From Zasmidium citrigriseum (Eukaryota; Ascomycota; Dothideomycetes; Mycosphaerellales; Mycosphaerellaceae): 64,000 nucleotides of DNA. The notes below the pieces were generated by a model that made no database searches, was not told the origin of the DNA, and saw nothing but the letters and a program-made list of their open reading frames with translations. A program made the translations under genes and the position numbers. The stretch lies in assembly GCA_002786025.1 (NCBI GenBank), contig NHNW01000005.1, positions 806,001 to 870,000 on the forward strand. Direction: 5' to 3'. Each line of letters starts with the position of its first letter. Position 1 is the first letter of the stretch. Shown one piece after another: positions 1 through 11,543 of the stretch.

Positions 1-82
1 TCATTAGATCATGAGCCCATTTCTTGAGCAGAGTCAGCTAAAGTTTGAAGCACTTTATGCCCGTCAAACTACTCACTTGATC

Positions 83-1036
83 TCAGACCCTCAACCTCCT
101 CTCCCTCAAATACTCATAATGCGGCATCGCAATCCCCACCAACTCCTCAATCAACCGACTCCGCTCCTCCCCAAACTCCTCCTCCCACTTCCTTCTCTCA
201 GCATCCAAATCAAGATTCTTCGCCGCACGATCCGGTCTCATACCCTCCGAATTGACCAAAGACTCCTGCATCCTCAAAAGCATGGGATGCATTTCCTGTC
301 GTTCCTTCTCCGTTGCCTTCGGCCACGATACGATGGCTTTCGCTGGATCTAGGCCAATTTTGCTTGTCAAGTGTCGAACGAAGGCTTCGCTGGTCATGTA
401 GTCGTCCGCGTCTGCGACTATGGGCTCGATGTCGTGGGCGATGTAGTAGTCGTAGAGGTCGCGGTACCAGCCGAGGTGAGTGCTTGTTAACCAGTTTGCC
501 CGGGTTGCGCCTGTGTAGAGGGTGTTTACGGCGCGGTAGCTGGATGGGACGTAGAGTATTGGATTGCGGATTGTGATCACAGGGACGGTGCCTGGAAGTA
601 ATAGGAGGTCGTCGGGGACTGTGGTGAAGTTGAGGCTGTGATCGCTCCTGGTCTGGTCTGATGTGGTGACGACTTCTAGGTTTCGTTCTGGGGTGACGGC
701 GAAGATGGCGTGTTCGTGCATGTAGAGGGTTTTGTTCTGTACCGTCAGCGATTGCAAACATGGCGAAAGGTGGAAGACACGTACTGAATCTTGGGCCTCC
801 TTCAGGGCAGCTTTCCATGTCTGAGCAGCTTCTTTGCTCTTCTCTTCGTATTGTTGCCGATCTTGGTTTGATTCGTCGTCGATGTTCTCACCCCGAAGCC
901 AGTTATGCTGTTGAATCACCGCCGCCTCGTGGGGATGCCAACACCATTTGAGATTCTCTTGCTTGGAGAATACCATCTTTTCCAAAAGATGGCATCCACT
1001 CCGCGGTAGAGACCAGAAAACGATCTGAGAAGGCAT
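83..1036 (-). CDS. P-loop sulfotransferase-like protein
   Basis: Proposed exons are 785-1036 and 83-736 (minus strand), giving 301 residues. The protein opens with a P-loop-like motif SLPRSGCHL at residues 9-17, which matches the 5'-phosphosulfate-binding loop of sulfotransferases. A second motif, TIRNP followed by SSYR (about 139-152), matches the 3'-phosphate-binding RxxxxxxxS region. The charged C-terminus is probably helical. There is no signal peptide, so it is likely cytosolic. A 48-bp stretch (737-784) starts GTACGT, contains GCTGAC and ends ACAG. It is in frame and has no stop, so the unspliced frame also reads through (317 residues). I prefer removal because the signals are good and the 16 residues look unrelated to the flanks. 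The substrate is unknown. Sulfotransferase fold is inferred from the two motifs only. Confidence 0.7.
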   Translation of the reverse strand: MPSQIVFWSLPRSGCHLLEKMVFSKQENLKWCWHPHEAAVIQQHNWLRGENIDDESNQDRQQYEEKSKEAAQTWKAALKEAQDSVRVFHLSPCLQSLTVQNKTLYMHEHAIFAVTPERNLEVVTTSDQTRSDHSLNFTTVPDDLLLLPGTVPVITIRNPILYVPSSYRAVNTLYTGATRANWLTSTHLGWYRDLYDYYIAHDIEPIVADADDYMTSEAFVRHLTSKIGLDPAKAIVSWPKATEKERQEMHPMLLRMQESLVNSEGMRPDRAAKNLDLDAERRKWEEEFGEERSRLIEELVGIAMPHYEYLRERRLRV

Positions 1037-2236
1037 GCCTGATGGTTTTGACGGTGCTATGTTGCAGTTGGACGAAAGGGAAACGATGGGATTTCGAGTG
1101 ATGTTCTTGAGGAAAAGGATGAAGGTTCAAGATATACCCACTTCTTGATAGCCTAGTTGCTAGCGTAATAGAGCTGAAGGCTTGTCCCTTGTCGTCTTCA
1201 GCCTCTTCAGCCCTACAAGCCAAGAATTTCTCGGGCTTGCTCGCTCCTTAGAGCATTGGTATTGGCCCTCCGAAGACCTAAGAGGATCTTGTTTTTGAAA
1301 GAATCCTGATTGGAGGAGAGACGTAGGCGAGGCGTCTATCATACGGCCAGCTTGGTCGCAGAGTCGTGGGGCATTTCTCAATCGCTTCTATTCGATGGCG
1401 GCTTCCTAATCGTTCTTCAGCCTCTCAGTACCATACTGATCGGTCTGTTCCCCGATAGAACGAAAGGCCGTCAATGATGGGCACGTTCTGGATGCTCTGG
1501 GCCACGAGGCTGAAGTGATTGGCAGCTCGGGGTATCTGCAAGGCTCACTTCGACGTCGCGGTGCCCGAGAAAGGCGGAAACACAAGCCAGCTCATGAGGC
1601 AAACAATGCGTACGCAGTGCGTAGAGGCTATCGTTGTTCTGCTGACTGTCGCCAACGAGTCTTTGTGAGCGTCTGATGATGGGGCTGGCTCATTTCTTGC
1701 TGAAGACTTTCGGACATTTCAACATCGCTCCTGAGCTGACATTAAGGCACCGGCATCACCGACCATCGAGTCCGGCCTCGATGCGACGTCCTCAGAATGC
1801 ATATTGATGAGGGGAAGGTGATGAAGGAAGGAAGAGGGGTCGTCTTCATTGTAGCGAAACCTGCCTGACGTCTCCACATCCCGGCGCTTGGCCGAACCTT
1901 GTGTTGACGACACCACCGCGTCCTCGCAAGCATTACCCGCGACATGATGCAACATCATCGGCCGCTCTGCCGCGAAGGTGCATACGAGGATGATCTGGTA
2001 CCTGGAATGATGCCTTTGGAATCCTCGCCTAACCGCACTCGGCCGCCAGCTGCCAAAGAGACATCCGGCAAGGTTCTGTGATGCGTGATGCTCAGGGCGA
2101 AGGAAGCATGGTTGCATCTGAGGTCTATTGGAAGGAGTCGAGTCTCCACTGGTGCTCTTGTTGAAAAGGGCCAAGCTGCCTAGAGCCCTGCCATTGTAAG
2201 TCTTCCAAGGCGAAGTCCAGCAAGAAGACGCTGAAG
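1037..2236. other. Intergenic, shared promoter region
   Basis: This 1.2-kb stretch lies between two divergent genes, the sulfotransferase-like gene (minus) and the GH31 gene (plus). Minus-strand open frames here (for example 1719-2258) run into the GH31 signal-peptide exon, lack good start context and have low-complexity translations, so I do not call them. I see no repeat or RNA gene. Confidence 0.5.
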
Positions 2237-5200
2237 ATGAAGGCATTTCTTGGAGCAATGGCCTTGCAGGCCGTGCTGGGCATGGTCTATGGTATGGTGA
2301 GCAGATGTGTGACGCTTCAAACTGCTAAGAGATAGTTCAGGCCAAGCCAGCTCCTCATCTATGCCGGCGCCAACTGTCACCCCGACAATTGAGAACCCGA
2401 ACGCTCCAGATCCGCAGAAATGCCCAGGATACCGAGCTTCCAACGTAGCCAACACCAATCACGGCTTCACAGCAGACTTGACTCTGACTGGACAACCATG
2501 CAATGTCTTCGGAACAGACATCAAAGACTTGACTCTCGAGGTCTCCTACCAGGCCAAAGAGCGACTCAACGTCAAGATTGTTCCAAAGCACATCGCTCCA
2601 TACAACAGCTCCTGGTTCATTTTGGACGATGAATTCGTAGAACAGCCCGCATGGGACGGCCGCACGTCGTCTCGGAGCAGCGATCTTCAGATCAAATGGA
2701 GCAACAATCCGTCTTTCCAGTTCGCGATCTCAAGGCGGAATACCGGCGAGGAGATCTTTTCCACGTACGGACATGTCATTGTGTACGAGAACCAGTTTCT
2801 CGAGCTCGTGACAAATATGCAAGAAGATTACAATGTATATGGGTGAGTGGGAGAGGTATTTTGATCCTTTTGTGGAGTCTTATGAGATTATAGCATTGCG
2901 GAGAACATCCACAATTTCCGTTTGGGAAATGACTTCACGCAGACGCTGTTCAACGCTGACACGGCAGATCACCTGGACGGCAACTCTTACGGCACACACC
3001 CCTTCTGGCAAGAGACACGCTACTCAGATGGCAAGTCAACCGCCCACGGAGTGTATTCCCGCAACGTTCATGCTCAGGAGTGGCTCATGCGTCCAACAAC
3101 TCTCACATTCCGAGCCATTGGCGGTAGCATCGATATGTACTTCTTGAGTGGCGAGAGCGATGATTCTTCCGGTCCAACTTGGGGCGGTCGACCAGGCTGG
3201 GGACATGGATGGGGACGAGGAGGCTGGTGGGGAGGACACCACGGCGGCCAGCAAGCGTCAAGTTCGAGTGCCCTGGAAGTGTTTCGACAATACCAGGCTG
3301 GTTGTGTTGGTCTTCCTGCGATGCAAATGTACTGGACTTTCGGCTTCCACCAATGCCACTGGGGCTGGAAGAGAGTGCAGGATCTGCGAGACGTCGTCAA
3401 CAACTACTCCGCCGCGGACATCCCTCTAGAGGGTATCTGGACAGATATTGACGCCTATGACAGAACTCGTGTCTTCACCAACGATCCTGTGAACTTCGGG
3501 GAGGCTGCGATGAACGAGTTTCATGAGTGGCTGGTGGCTCATGGTCAACACTATATCCCTCTCGTCGACAGCAATGTCTACTTCCCGGATCCCGAGAACA
3601 CAAGCGATGTCTATGAGCCTTTCCAGAGAGGGGATGCACTGCAGACTTTCATTCGAGACTCTGGCACCGGATACTACTACCGTGGAAATGGTTGGCCTGG
3701 TTTCAGGTAAGGCATCCGTCCTGCTAGCAACACAGCAACTGACCTGTTCTTTCAGTACTTGGGCCGACTGGCTTCTTCCGTCATCACAGCAGTGGTTCAC
3801 AGCGGAGATGGAGCTTGCCCATGTGAGAGCTCCTTACGATGGTATCTGGATCGATCTGAACGAAGCCGCCTCGTTCTGCGCATACTCTTGCGGCAGTGGC
3901 TACCTCCCAGCGAACCTTTTGAGCCCACCTTCCAACATGTCAAGAGATCCAAGGAACCTCAATGATCCTCCTTACAAGCCTAACGTCAGCCAGACCTCGA
4001 CTCACAACATCATCGATATGGTGATCCTCCCGAATGCCACACATAACGACAAGTACAACACCACTGAGTACGATATCCACAATCTGTTCAGCATTGGCAT
4101 CTTGAGAGCGGCTTACACTGCGATGAGCGAGTCGGTCTTCCCTGGTAAGAGGCCGTTCATAATTGGCAGAGCCTCTGTCGCCGGCAGTGGCAGATACACT
4201 GGTAATTGGGGAGGCGATAATGACTCCCGCTGGGGCGCGATGTTCCTGTCAATCTCACAAGCCTTAGGCTTTCAGATGGCCGGTATTCCAATGTTTGGCA
4301 CCGACACATGTGGTTTCGGAAACGCCGTCAACGCCACTGAAGAGCTCTGTGCTCGATGGGCAGAACTCAACGCCTTCTTCCCATTCTATCGGTAAGTTCA
4401 CCACCACCCAAAGATCAGCATCTCACTGACGATATCTCAAAAGCAACCACTACGGCATCGGCAAAGCCCCCCAAGAATTCTACGTCTGGCCCACAGTAGC
4501 CACCGCCGCCCGCCGCGTAATCTCCATCCGCTACAGCCTGCTCACCTACATCTACACCCTCTTCTACTACGCCCACACGCAAGGCGACACAATCATGCGC
4601 GCTCTCGCCTGGGAATTCCCCGATGACGAGACCCTCCTCGCCACAGACTCGCAATTCCTCCTTGGACCCTCCATACTCGTCACTCCAGTCCTGACTGAAG
4701 GCGCCACGAGCGTCAACGGTGTCTTTCCGGGGATTGGCCAGGGGACGAGGTGGTTTGATTGGTATACGTTGCAGGAGGTGAAGGGTGTGAGGCCGCAGGA
4801 GAATGTTACTATGCAGGCGCCGTTGGAGTACATCAATTTGCATGTGAGAGGGGGAAGTGTTTTGCCGTTGCAGGAGCCGGGAAATACGACGACGACGACC
4901 AGGTCTAATCCCTATGCGATTGTGGTGGCTCCGGATGAGAATGGGGAGGCTAATGGGAATTTGTATCTGGATGATGGTGAGAGTATTAATCCGGGAGAGA
5001 CGAAGATGGTAGAGGTGAGACGGAGAGCCCACCATTGATCTGGAGATGAATGTGCTGACTGAAATAGTTCGACTACTCGCGAAACCGCCTGTCGACCAAG
5101 ATCACAGGCAGCTATCACTCTATGGCTCCATTGGCGAACATCACAATCGCTGGCGTAGCTCGACAGCCCCGTCGGGTGATCTTCCAAAACGATCGTGGTC

Positions 5201-5313
5201 GAGGAAGTAGCGTCCAGAGCCACTTCACGAACAACACGCTCTACGTTACTGGCCTGGAAAGGTACACTCAGGGAGGAGCATGGGAGAATGAGTTCTCACT
5301 GCAGATGTTCTGA
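2237..5313 (+). CDS. Secreted GH31 alpha-glucosidase (AgdC-like)
   Basis: Six exons: 2237-2291, 2341-2842, 2894-3706, 3756-4391, 4444-5014, 5068-5313; 940 residues. The five introns are 49, 51, 49, 52 and 53 bp, and all keep frame. The first exon encodes a hydrophobic signal peptide, followed by a Ser-rich linker. GH31 hallmarks are the YGIAENIHNFRL segment early in exon 3, GLPAMQMYWTFGFHQCHWGW, the catalytic nucleophile in IWIDLNEAASFC (D490) and the acid/base in NWGGDND (D611), then GIPMFGTDTCGF. It should release glucose (or xylose) from alpha-linked oligosaccharides outside the cell. The order and the Cys-containing nucleophile motif fit the fungal AgdC branch. An unusual insertion rich in Gly, Trp and His occupies about residues 279-311, just before the GLPAMQ motif. 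The exact substrate cannot be told from sequence. Confidence 0.93.
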
Positions 5314-5468
5314 TTGACATTACTTCTTGAGAGACTACTGATCTGAGTAGTAGAGAGAAGAACAAGCCACTCGTTCCTGATTCCATGAGCTGAGAGTACA
5401 TCAACCCCCGTCCGATCCGAATCAACACCGCACAGATCCATCATCACATGCAAGCCAAACCCACCCCC

Positions 5469-6324
5469 TCAAACATACCCCCACCACCTCGCCACCCCAT
5501 AACCTCCCGCAACAACCAACCCCCAACTCGCCCACCCAACCCACTCAAACACCACAAGCGCCTTCTCAAACCCCGGCCCCTCATTCTCCCTCGGAAAGCC
5601 CCTCTCCCTCCCATTCCCATCCCTCGGAACCTCCACGCCCAAAAACTCACAAAGAGCCCCAAACCCCATCTTCGGCTCAAACTCCAACAACCTCTCCTTC
5701 GGCACAACACTCCTCACCCACTCATTATGCCGCGTATAGCACTCCGTACTCTCCCAATCAGTCCAGGCGGCGCCATAACGTCGCCGGCTCATCTCATTCA
5801 GAGCGCTTAGAGTGGGCTGGAGTGCGAAGCGTTGGTGCGGGAAGAGGAATGTCGCGAGGGCGAAGTACGGGGACATCACCTTTCCGATTGTGGAGTTGAA
5901 AGATTTCCGCCAAGCACCAGGACTCGACCTTACACCCAAAACCACCTTGGCATTCGGATACATCTCAATCAGATCATCGATGAACATCGCCGTTGGGGCG
6001 TCGACGGCCGCGAGACATCCGGTTGATTGGTAGAGTTCGTGGAGGAGCTTTTGGCGGGCGGGTTTGTTGTTGGGGAGGTTGCAGGCCTTTTGCCAGAGGC
6101 GGGAGTGTGTGTAGGGGGCCCATTCGTCGATGATGTAGTTTTTGAAGGTGTGGCAGGGTGCGTAGCCTAGGAGTTCGAGGGAGCGGTGCAGGGAGGTTGT
6201 TGCCGTACGAGGGAGGCCGGCCTGGTGGTTGTTAGTAGTGGGGTCTGAGTGAGTGTGGGCGAGGAGGACAGTGTACGCCTATGACTTGGAGGCCTGGGTA
6301 GTCGGGTGACTTCTTCTCATTCAT
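5469..6324 (-). CDS. Sulfotransferase-fold protein (Sulfotransfer_4 type)
   Basis: Exons 6277-6324 and 5469-6221 (minus), with a 55-bp intron (GTACAC donor, CTAACAACC branch, CACCAG acceptor), give 266 residues. The intron falls in front of the nucleotide-binding loop AGLPRTATTSL (from residue 17), so the loop only becomes complete after splicing. Further family signs are HTFKNYIIDEW, DAPTAMFIDDL and GVRSSPGAWRKSF (around 112-124, the 3'-phosphate site region). The C-terminus has a hydrophobic segment (about 243-262) that could anchor it in a membrane, as in many fungal members of this P-loop family. Members are often misnamed epimerases; their acceptor is unknown. It is convergent with the GH31 gene, 155 bp apart. 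It is not a close paralogue of the sulfotransferase-like gene at 83-1036. Confidence 0.8.
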
Positions 6325-6830
6325 CGTTGCTGGTGAGTGAAGTTGTTGTTCGGTTGTCGTTGGGTTGAAGAGGAAGGTGACGAAGTCTTGCTTCTCAAAT
6401 AGCTGAGCAGGCAAAAGTGAACTGAAGTGAAGTCGCACCTGCCTCTTGAATTGCTCCTCGTCTTGGCCTGATGCGGCGTAGCTTCGTCGACCGGGCTTTC
6501 GGTGAATCCGTCAAGACGTGCATGTGCCAATGCTTAATATTGCGTCCAATCCAAGGCGTCGAGTGTCACATGCACTGCTTGCTCAGGTACGGTACAGCAA
6601 GTGACGCACATTGTTGCATCGAGCTGTTTGACTTGCAGGACTAGCGTATGTGTGGGCACCATTCATTGTGAAGCATGAAGATCTCGGCGAGAATGCGTAG
6701 CTATTGAAGGATTCAAAACACAAGGGGCACCCAGGTGGGGTCATACAGTCTTGAGCCCATCCAAACACTGCAAGCAATCTCTCTACCGCGCTCTCTTCCG
6801 CCACTGACTCCGTAGCAGTTCTCACATGCT
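6325..6830. other. Intergenic, upstream of sulfotransferase gene
   Basis: About 500 bp between the end of the F-box-like gene and the start of the sulfotransferase-fold gene, both on the minus strand. The short open frames here have no conserved features. I see nothing else. Confidence 0.4.
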
Positions 6831-7628
6831 TCAAAAGAAAGTGTGCAGTGGTGCTTCTGGCATCGGCTTCCTCTCAATCAATTCAAGGTCGACCTCGAAG
6901 TTGCCTTCAATGAGTTGCAGGATCTTGCAGATGAGCGCTGCTTGCATGTCTTCTTTGAACTGCTCGGTCCATGGGGGCTCGCGGAACTGCTGATGTAGTT
7001 CGAGTCGGAGTAGCTGTAGCTTTTCCAACGTCTTGAGTCCCTTTAGAGTCCACAGAACGAACTTGAAATTCTTGATCTCCTCAGTTGAGACGTCGACGTG
7101 GATGCGAACCTTTCGCAGCCGAGGTAGCTCTTTTTTGATTGTTTTCCAATACTTATCAAGGCCAGCGAGACCGTCGCAACGATCGGTGCGATAGGAGTCT
7201 CCGAATCCATCGTCGTAGTCACGGTACTGAGTAAAGTCTCCAGGTCCTTTGGCATTCTCACAGACCAAGAGGAGCTGACGCATATGAGACGACGCGGTTG
7301 CTGGAATCCGCTCAAGGACTCTCGAGAGCTCTTTGCCGTTTGGGGAGACACGAACTCGCAATTCAAAGAGACTGCACAGGACTGGAAGGGCCTCGGCCGC
7401 GATCTGCTTGTTCACTCGCAGAAACGCCGGAGTGATGGTGTTTTTGGCACAGTTGCATCGCAGACGAGAACCAATCCGTGGCTCAGATGCACAGCAGAAT
7501 AGTTCATTGTGGCCTTTGCGTATGATGGAATGGGAGAAGGCTCCCGGGACGGCCAGTGGGTCCAGAGCATACTCGTAGATGCGTACGCGAAGCTCTGCTG
7601 GCAGCGACAACAGGCGTGATGGAACCAT
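6831..7628 (-). CDS. F-box/2EXR-like domain protein
   Basis: Single exon, 265 residues from the ATG at 7628, which has a strong context (GCCATGG). An upstream in-frame TTG at 7745 exists, but I do not use it. Right after the start comes SLPAELRVRIYEYAL (about 8-22), typical of the short F-box-like or 2EXR motif in large fungal families. A Cys-containing segment and the phrase PAFLRVNKQIAAEALPVL (about 76-93) follow, also typical of these proteins. The rest has alternating hydrophobic and charged segments. Such proteins are thought to be substrate adaptors for ubiquitin ligases, but most are uncharacterised; no target can be proposed here. No intron is visible. Confidence 0.75.
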   Translation of the reverse strand: MVPSRLLSLPAELRVRIYEYALDPLAVPGAFSHSIIRKGHNELFCCASEPRIGSRLRCNCAKNTITPAFLRVNKQIAAEALPVLCSLFELRVRVSPNGKELSRVLERIPATASSHMRQLLLVCENAKGPGDFTQYRDYDDGFGDSYRTDRCDGLAGLDKYWKTIKKELPRLRKVRIHVDVSTEEIKNFKFVLWTLKGLKTLEKLQLLRLELHQQFREPPWTEQFKEDMQAALICKILQLIEGNFEVDLELIERKPMPEAPLHTFF

Positions 7629-8392
7629 GGCTGAGACGGCGAGATTCTGCTGATTTGCGTTTCGTCGCCCGTTGGATCGAATGCTGCTCTGACTTGAAGG
7701 GACGCCAGACTCGTGTGTCTGAGAACACCGTAATCTGGGGTGCAATCTGCATCACATGTCAGCTAGGCTTTGTACGAGGAACGCGTTTCTCGTACCTGTT
7801 GCAGCGCAGCTGGGACGACGATCAAGATCAAGGAGGCTGTTGTGGAGGGTGCGAGATGTCAAGAAGAAGAAAGAGAAATGAAAAGAGAAATGAAATGAAG
7901 TGGGAAAACGGACTGGGCAAGAGCCATCCCGCTCAAGATGGGAAGGAAGCCACCACACCCCTGCCTTCGCTCCTTCCCAAATTCACTTCCGGCTTCGTTA
8001 GCTCCGCGCTAAGCCCGACAACAGCATGTGCTTTCAACTCATCATACAGTGAAAACGAGTATTTTCACACAAGTGACTGATGGACCTGGAAGCTATCAGC
8101 GAATGTTCGACACGCCGGTCATGCTTTGCTCGGATGGTCGATGTCACGAAAGGTTCAAGTCACTGCAAGGAAGCAACGTCGATGGCCTCTGTCAATGTTC
8201 ATATTTTCACATTCGTTAACTGTATTGGTTGCCGCCCACGGGATTGAGCAGACCGGGGCGTTTCCACAAAAGCCCGGCTCGACCGACATGTCTTCTTCTC
8301 TTCCACAGTCGAAGCTTTGGAACGGTGTAATGGTGATCGCGACCTCGCGTCGGCGTCGCAGACCTGTTCTACATTCTGTGCAATCCTGTACC
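7629..8392. other. Intergenic with purine-rich tract
   Basis: About 760 bp between the start of the F-box-like gene and the 3' end of CCT6. It contains a strand-biased tract of A and G at about 7855-7910. On the minus strand this is a pyrimidine-rich leader for the F-box-like gene. The plus-strand open frame at 7556-8080 crosses this tract and is not convincing. Confidence 0.4.
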
Positions 8393-10074
8393 TTACTCGT
8401 CGCCACCCTCTCCTCCTCCTGGCGGACCTGACTTGCCCATTTGACGTGCTTTGAGCATCTCGTCGCAGAGCAGCAGGTTCGATGCAATGCCCGTAGCACT
8501 CGCGATGCTATTCCGCAGTACTCTGAAGCTGTCGTAGACGCCTTGCTGTACGGGATCCATGGGTTCACCGAGGGTCAAGTCGAGACCGGCGACATGGCCA
8601 TCGGCATGTTCGCCTTGCAGGTTGGCGACTACAATCTGTTAGCATCAAGTATCACTTCAAGATCGGGCATATACTTACTGCAGTCCTGGATATCGTGCCC
8701 ACTGTTTGCCGCGAGCGTCTTGGGAATGACCAGTAGAGCATCTGCGAAAGCTGCAACACCCCACTTCGTCTTGCCCTTGACCTGCTTGCCAAACTCATCC
8801 GAAGTCAATCTCCGTGCACAGGCAACCTGAAACGCACCGCCGCCAGGAACCACGCTCTTGTCGACGATCATGTTGTACACTGACCGCAGACCATCGCGCA
8901 CAGCGTCCTTGATCTGTGTGATTGTGTGCGAGTTGGGGCCCTTGATCAGGAGAGTGACAGACTTCGGGTCCTTGACCTCCTCGATGAAGGTGTACTTCTC
9001 CTCCCCGAGCTGGTGCTCGTATACATGGCCTGCCCAGCCAAGAACGTCTGGAGTGAGGTCGTCCACGCTGTTCTGGGCTATGCCGCCGCAAATGAGCTGC
9101 AGTCGCTCCATGTTCCTCCTCTTCGCTCTCCGCAGCGCAAAGATGCCGTTCTTCACCAGCACGTCAAGAGAGAGCGGGTCAATACCCTTCTGGTTGATTA
9201 TGACAAAGCCCTTCTTAGGGTCGTTACCGCACACCTCCTTCTTCAACTCCACAATCTTCCGTAGCTTGTCATCGACGAATCTCCGCTCGCTCTCTACAAG
9301 CTTCTCCCGCTGCTCGGCACTCGAGTAGTAGAAACCGCTGTTGATCTCGCTCTTCTCGTACTCCAAGCTTACGTTCAGGGTCAGGATGTACGCATTCTTG
9401 ACGTCCTTTGGCATGTCTGGATGCCGTGCGCCATGGTCCAGAGCAAGACCTCGGATGAGCTGGGTGTCTGCCGCTGTTCGGTGCTGCATGGTCATGATCT
9501 CAACCATGTGAAGGTCTGGTTTCGCGGGTGCTTGGTAGATGGCGAGGACCGAGTCTACGATATCGGGGGTGAGTTGTTCGGCGAGCGTGGAGTTGATCTT
9601 GGTCGATAATGATGTCCTGGCAACAGAAAGCAAAAGTTCTCTGTCCACCTCCTTTGCCAGCTTGAACTCGTCCAGGAATCGCAGGGCCTCGTTCTTCGCG
9701 ACTTCGTATCCGTCCGTGATCACTCTGGGATGAAGACCTTCGCTGATGTACCGATCTGCCTGCTTCAACAGCTCTCCCACCATCAACACCACGCTCGTTG
9801 TTCCATCACCGCAGATCTCGTCCTGTGCAGTCGCTGCTCTTGCGATCATGACCGCTGTTGGGTTCTGGATTTGCATCTCCTTCAACAACACACTTCCGTC
9901 TTTTGTAAGCTTGATCGCACCCGCGCCATCGACCAGCATCTTCAGGGTGCCCGTAGGACCCAGATTCGAAGCCAGAACATCTTGCAGGCCTTCACCAGCG
10001 GAGATGTTGACTCGTAGCGCCTCGCCTCGTCGTCGGGATTCCGCCTTTGGGTTGAGGAGTTGTGCTGCCGACAT
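8393..10074 (-). CDS. CCT6: T-complex protein 1 subunit zeta
   Basis: Exons 8679-10074 and 8393-8628 (minus) with a 50-bp intron (GTAAGT donor, TGCTAACAG branch, TTGTAG acceptor); 543 residues, the normal length. CCT6 is one of eight subunits of the cytosolic chaperonin ring that folds actin, tubulin and other proteins with ATP. The N-terminus [13 protein letters not shown] is the typical zeta start. The phosphate-binding loop NLGPTGT and the ATPase motif GDGTTSVV (89-96) are intact, as is VVPGGGAFQ near the nucleotide pocket. The tail is Gly-rich and acidic ([11 protein letters not shown]). I start at ATG 10074; an upstream GTG reads in frame but is not needed. It is divergent from TRM10 with a 251-bp shared promoter. 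Confidence 0.97.
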
Positions 10075-10325
10075 TTTGATGCAGTTCGATGCCAGCGGAA
10101 GCACGTGAAGGAGGTGAGTGAGGGTAGATGGAGCTGTTTTCTCAAGGCAGTCGCGTGTTGCTTTCTTTCCGCGTTGCTCGAAATTTTGTCTCAGACCCCC
10201 TTCCGCCAGAAGCTTGTCTTCAACTGGCGTAGCTCAAGCGGTCTGCGATCTCAGTGCTCTCCAGACTCGACAAAATTCAATGACTGTACCTGTACATCAA
10301 CTCAACACAGCCAGTTCTCGGCAAT

Positions 10326-11543
10326 ATGGAATCCGACGAGCGACCTTCGAAGATGAGAAAGCTGAGTCAGGGTGACTTCAAGCTTGAAAATGGGTCAGAA
10401 AAGGCCCTCGAATCATCACATGACAACCTGAGATCTAAACCTATTTCCGACATGACTGGAGAGCAACATGTCAAAGAGCAACAAGCCGATCCGAGCGAAG
10501 ACACAGAGGTGAAAATCGAATCTGAGGACGACCATCTGCCAAATCCCGAGCAAGTAGCCCCTTCCGTGTCATCTGTAAGCGGCAACCCAGGAGATCCGCC
10601 TCTATCCAAGAACCAGCAGAAGAAGCTACGGAAGAAGGCCGAATGGGAGTCAAAACGCGACGAACGCAAAGCCACTCGCAAGGAGAAGACAGTCGCCAGA
10701 CGAGAACGTAAACGAGCTGCCAAGCAAGAGGCAGAGGCGAATCCAGGCGCTGCGCCTGTTGAAACGAAGAAGCCGCCACAGCAACCCGCAGTGCAGCTAC
10801 CGATCACCATTGCGATTGACTGCGACTTTGACGACCTGATGCGAGATAATGAGCGTATTTCTCTTGCATCGCAAATCACCAGATGCTACTCCGACAACAA
10901 GAAAGCGCTCTTCCGAGTTCACTTGGTCTACAACTCTTTTGGCGGAAAGCTCAAGGAGCGTTTTGACACGGTCCTGGAAAAGAACTACCAATCCTTCAAA
11001 GGTGTTCGCACATTTGATTGTGACTTCGTCGAGACTGCCGAGAAAGCCAAAGAATGGATGTCCTCCCCAGAAGGCGGGAAGCTGGCCGGGGTATTCTCGA
11101 AGTACGCAGGCCTGGACGATGAGGCACGGGAGAAATTGAAAGAAGAGGGCGAAGTTGTCTACCTTTCTTCCGAGGCTGACGAGGACTTGACTGAGCTCAA
11201 ACCGTACAGCACGTACATCATCGGTGGGCTGGTCGACAAGAACCGCGAGAAGGGTGTCTGTCATAGACGGGCTACGAAGCGAGGCGTCAGGACGGCTAGG
11301 CTGCCCATTGGCCAGTACATGCAGATGCAGAGTCGGAAAGTGCTGGCTACGAACCATGTCAACGAGATCATGGTGAAGTGGCTGGAGTGCGGCGACTGGG
11401 GTGAAGCATTCATGAAGGCGATCCCGAAGCGGAAAGGCGGTTCTCTGAAGAACGAAGAGGGCGCAGAGGGCGGCAATACCGTAGACGACAGCCCTGAACG
11501 GGACAACCAGGACGATAACCCCGAGGATAACGCAGACGAGTGA
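10326..11543 (+). CDS. TRM10: tRNA (guanine-9-N1)-methyltransferase
   Basis: Single exon, 405 residues. Trm10 methylates N1 of guanine 9 in tRNAs with S-adenosylmethionine. The N-terminal third is acidic and disordered. Next comes a Lys/Arg-rich helix (about 95-145, beginning [16 protein letters not shown]) that binds tRNA. The SPOUT methyltransferase domain covers about 158-375. Signature segments are [25 protein letters not shown] and [10 protein letters not shown], which surround the cofactor pocket. The family's conserved Asp in the DCDF region and the C-terminal [12 protein letters not shown] segment are present. The C-terminal tail is acidic. It is close to twice the length of the catalytic core because of the two flexible ends. 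Confidence 0.96.
   Translation: MESDERPSKMRKLSQGDFKLENGSEKALESSHDNLRSKPISDMTGEQHVKEQQADPSEDTEVKIESEDDHLPNPEQVAPSVSSVSGNPGDPPLSKNQQKKLRKKAEWESKRDERKATRKEKTVARRERKRAAKQEAEANPGAAPVETKKPPQQPAVQLPITIAIDCDFDDLMRDNERISLASQITRCYSDNKKALFRVHLVYNSFGGKLKERFDTVLEKNYQSFKGVRTFDCDFVETAEKAKEWMSSPEGGKLAGVFSKYAGLDDEAREKLKEEGEVVYLSSEADEDLTELKPYSTYIIGGLVDKNREKGVCHRRATKRGVRTARLPIGQYMQMQSRKVLATNHVNEIMVKWLECGDWGEAFMKAIPKRKGGSLKNEEGAEGGNTVDDSPERDNQDDNPEDNADE

Noticed and set aside
1719..2258. 179-codon minus-strand frame upstream of GH31
   Set aside because: Overlaps the GH31 signal-peptide exon and promoter and has no coding character.
7855..7910. Purine-rich tract as a possible microsatellite
   Set aside because: Irregular A/G sequence without a fixed unit; better explained as the pyrimidine-rich leader of the minus-strand gene.
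8145..8175. GGTTCAAGT resembling a tRNA B box
   Set aside because: No matching A box or cloverleaf stems at the right distance.
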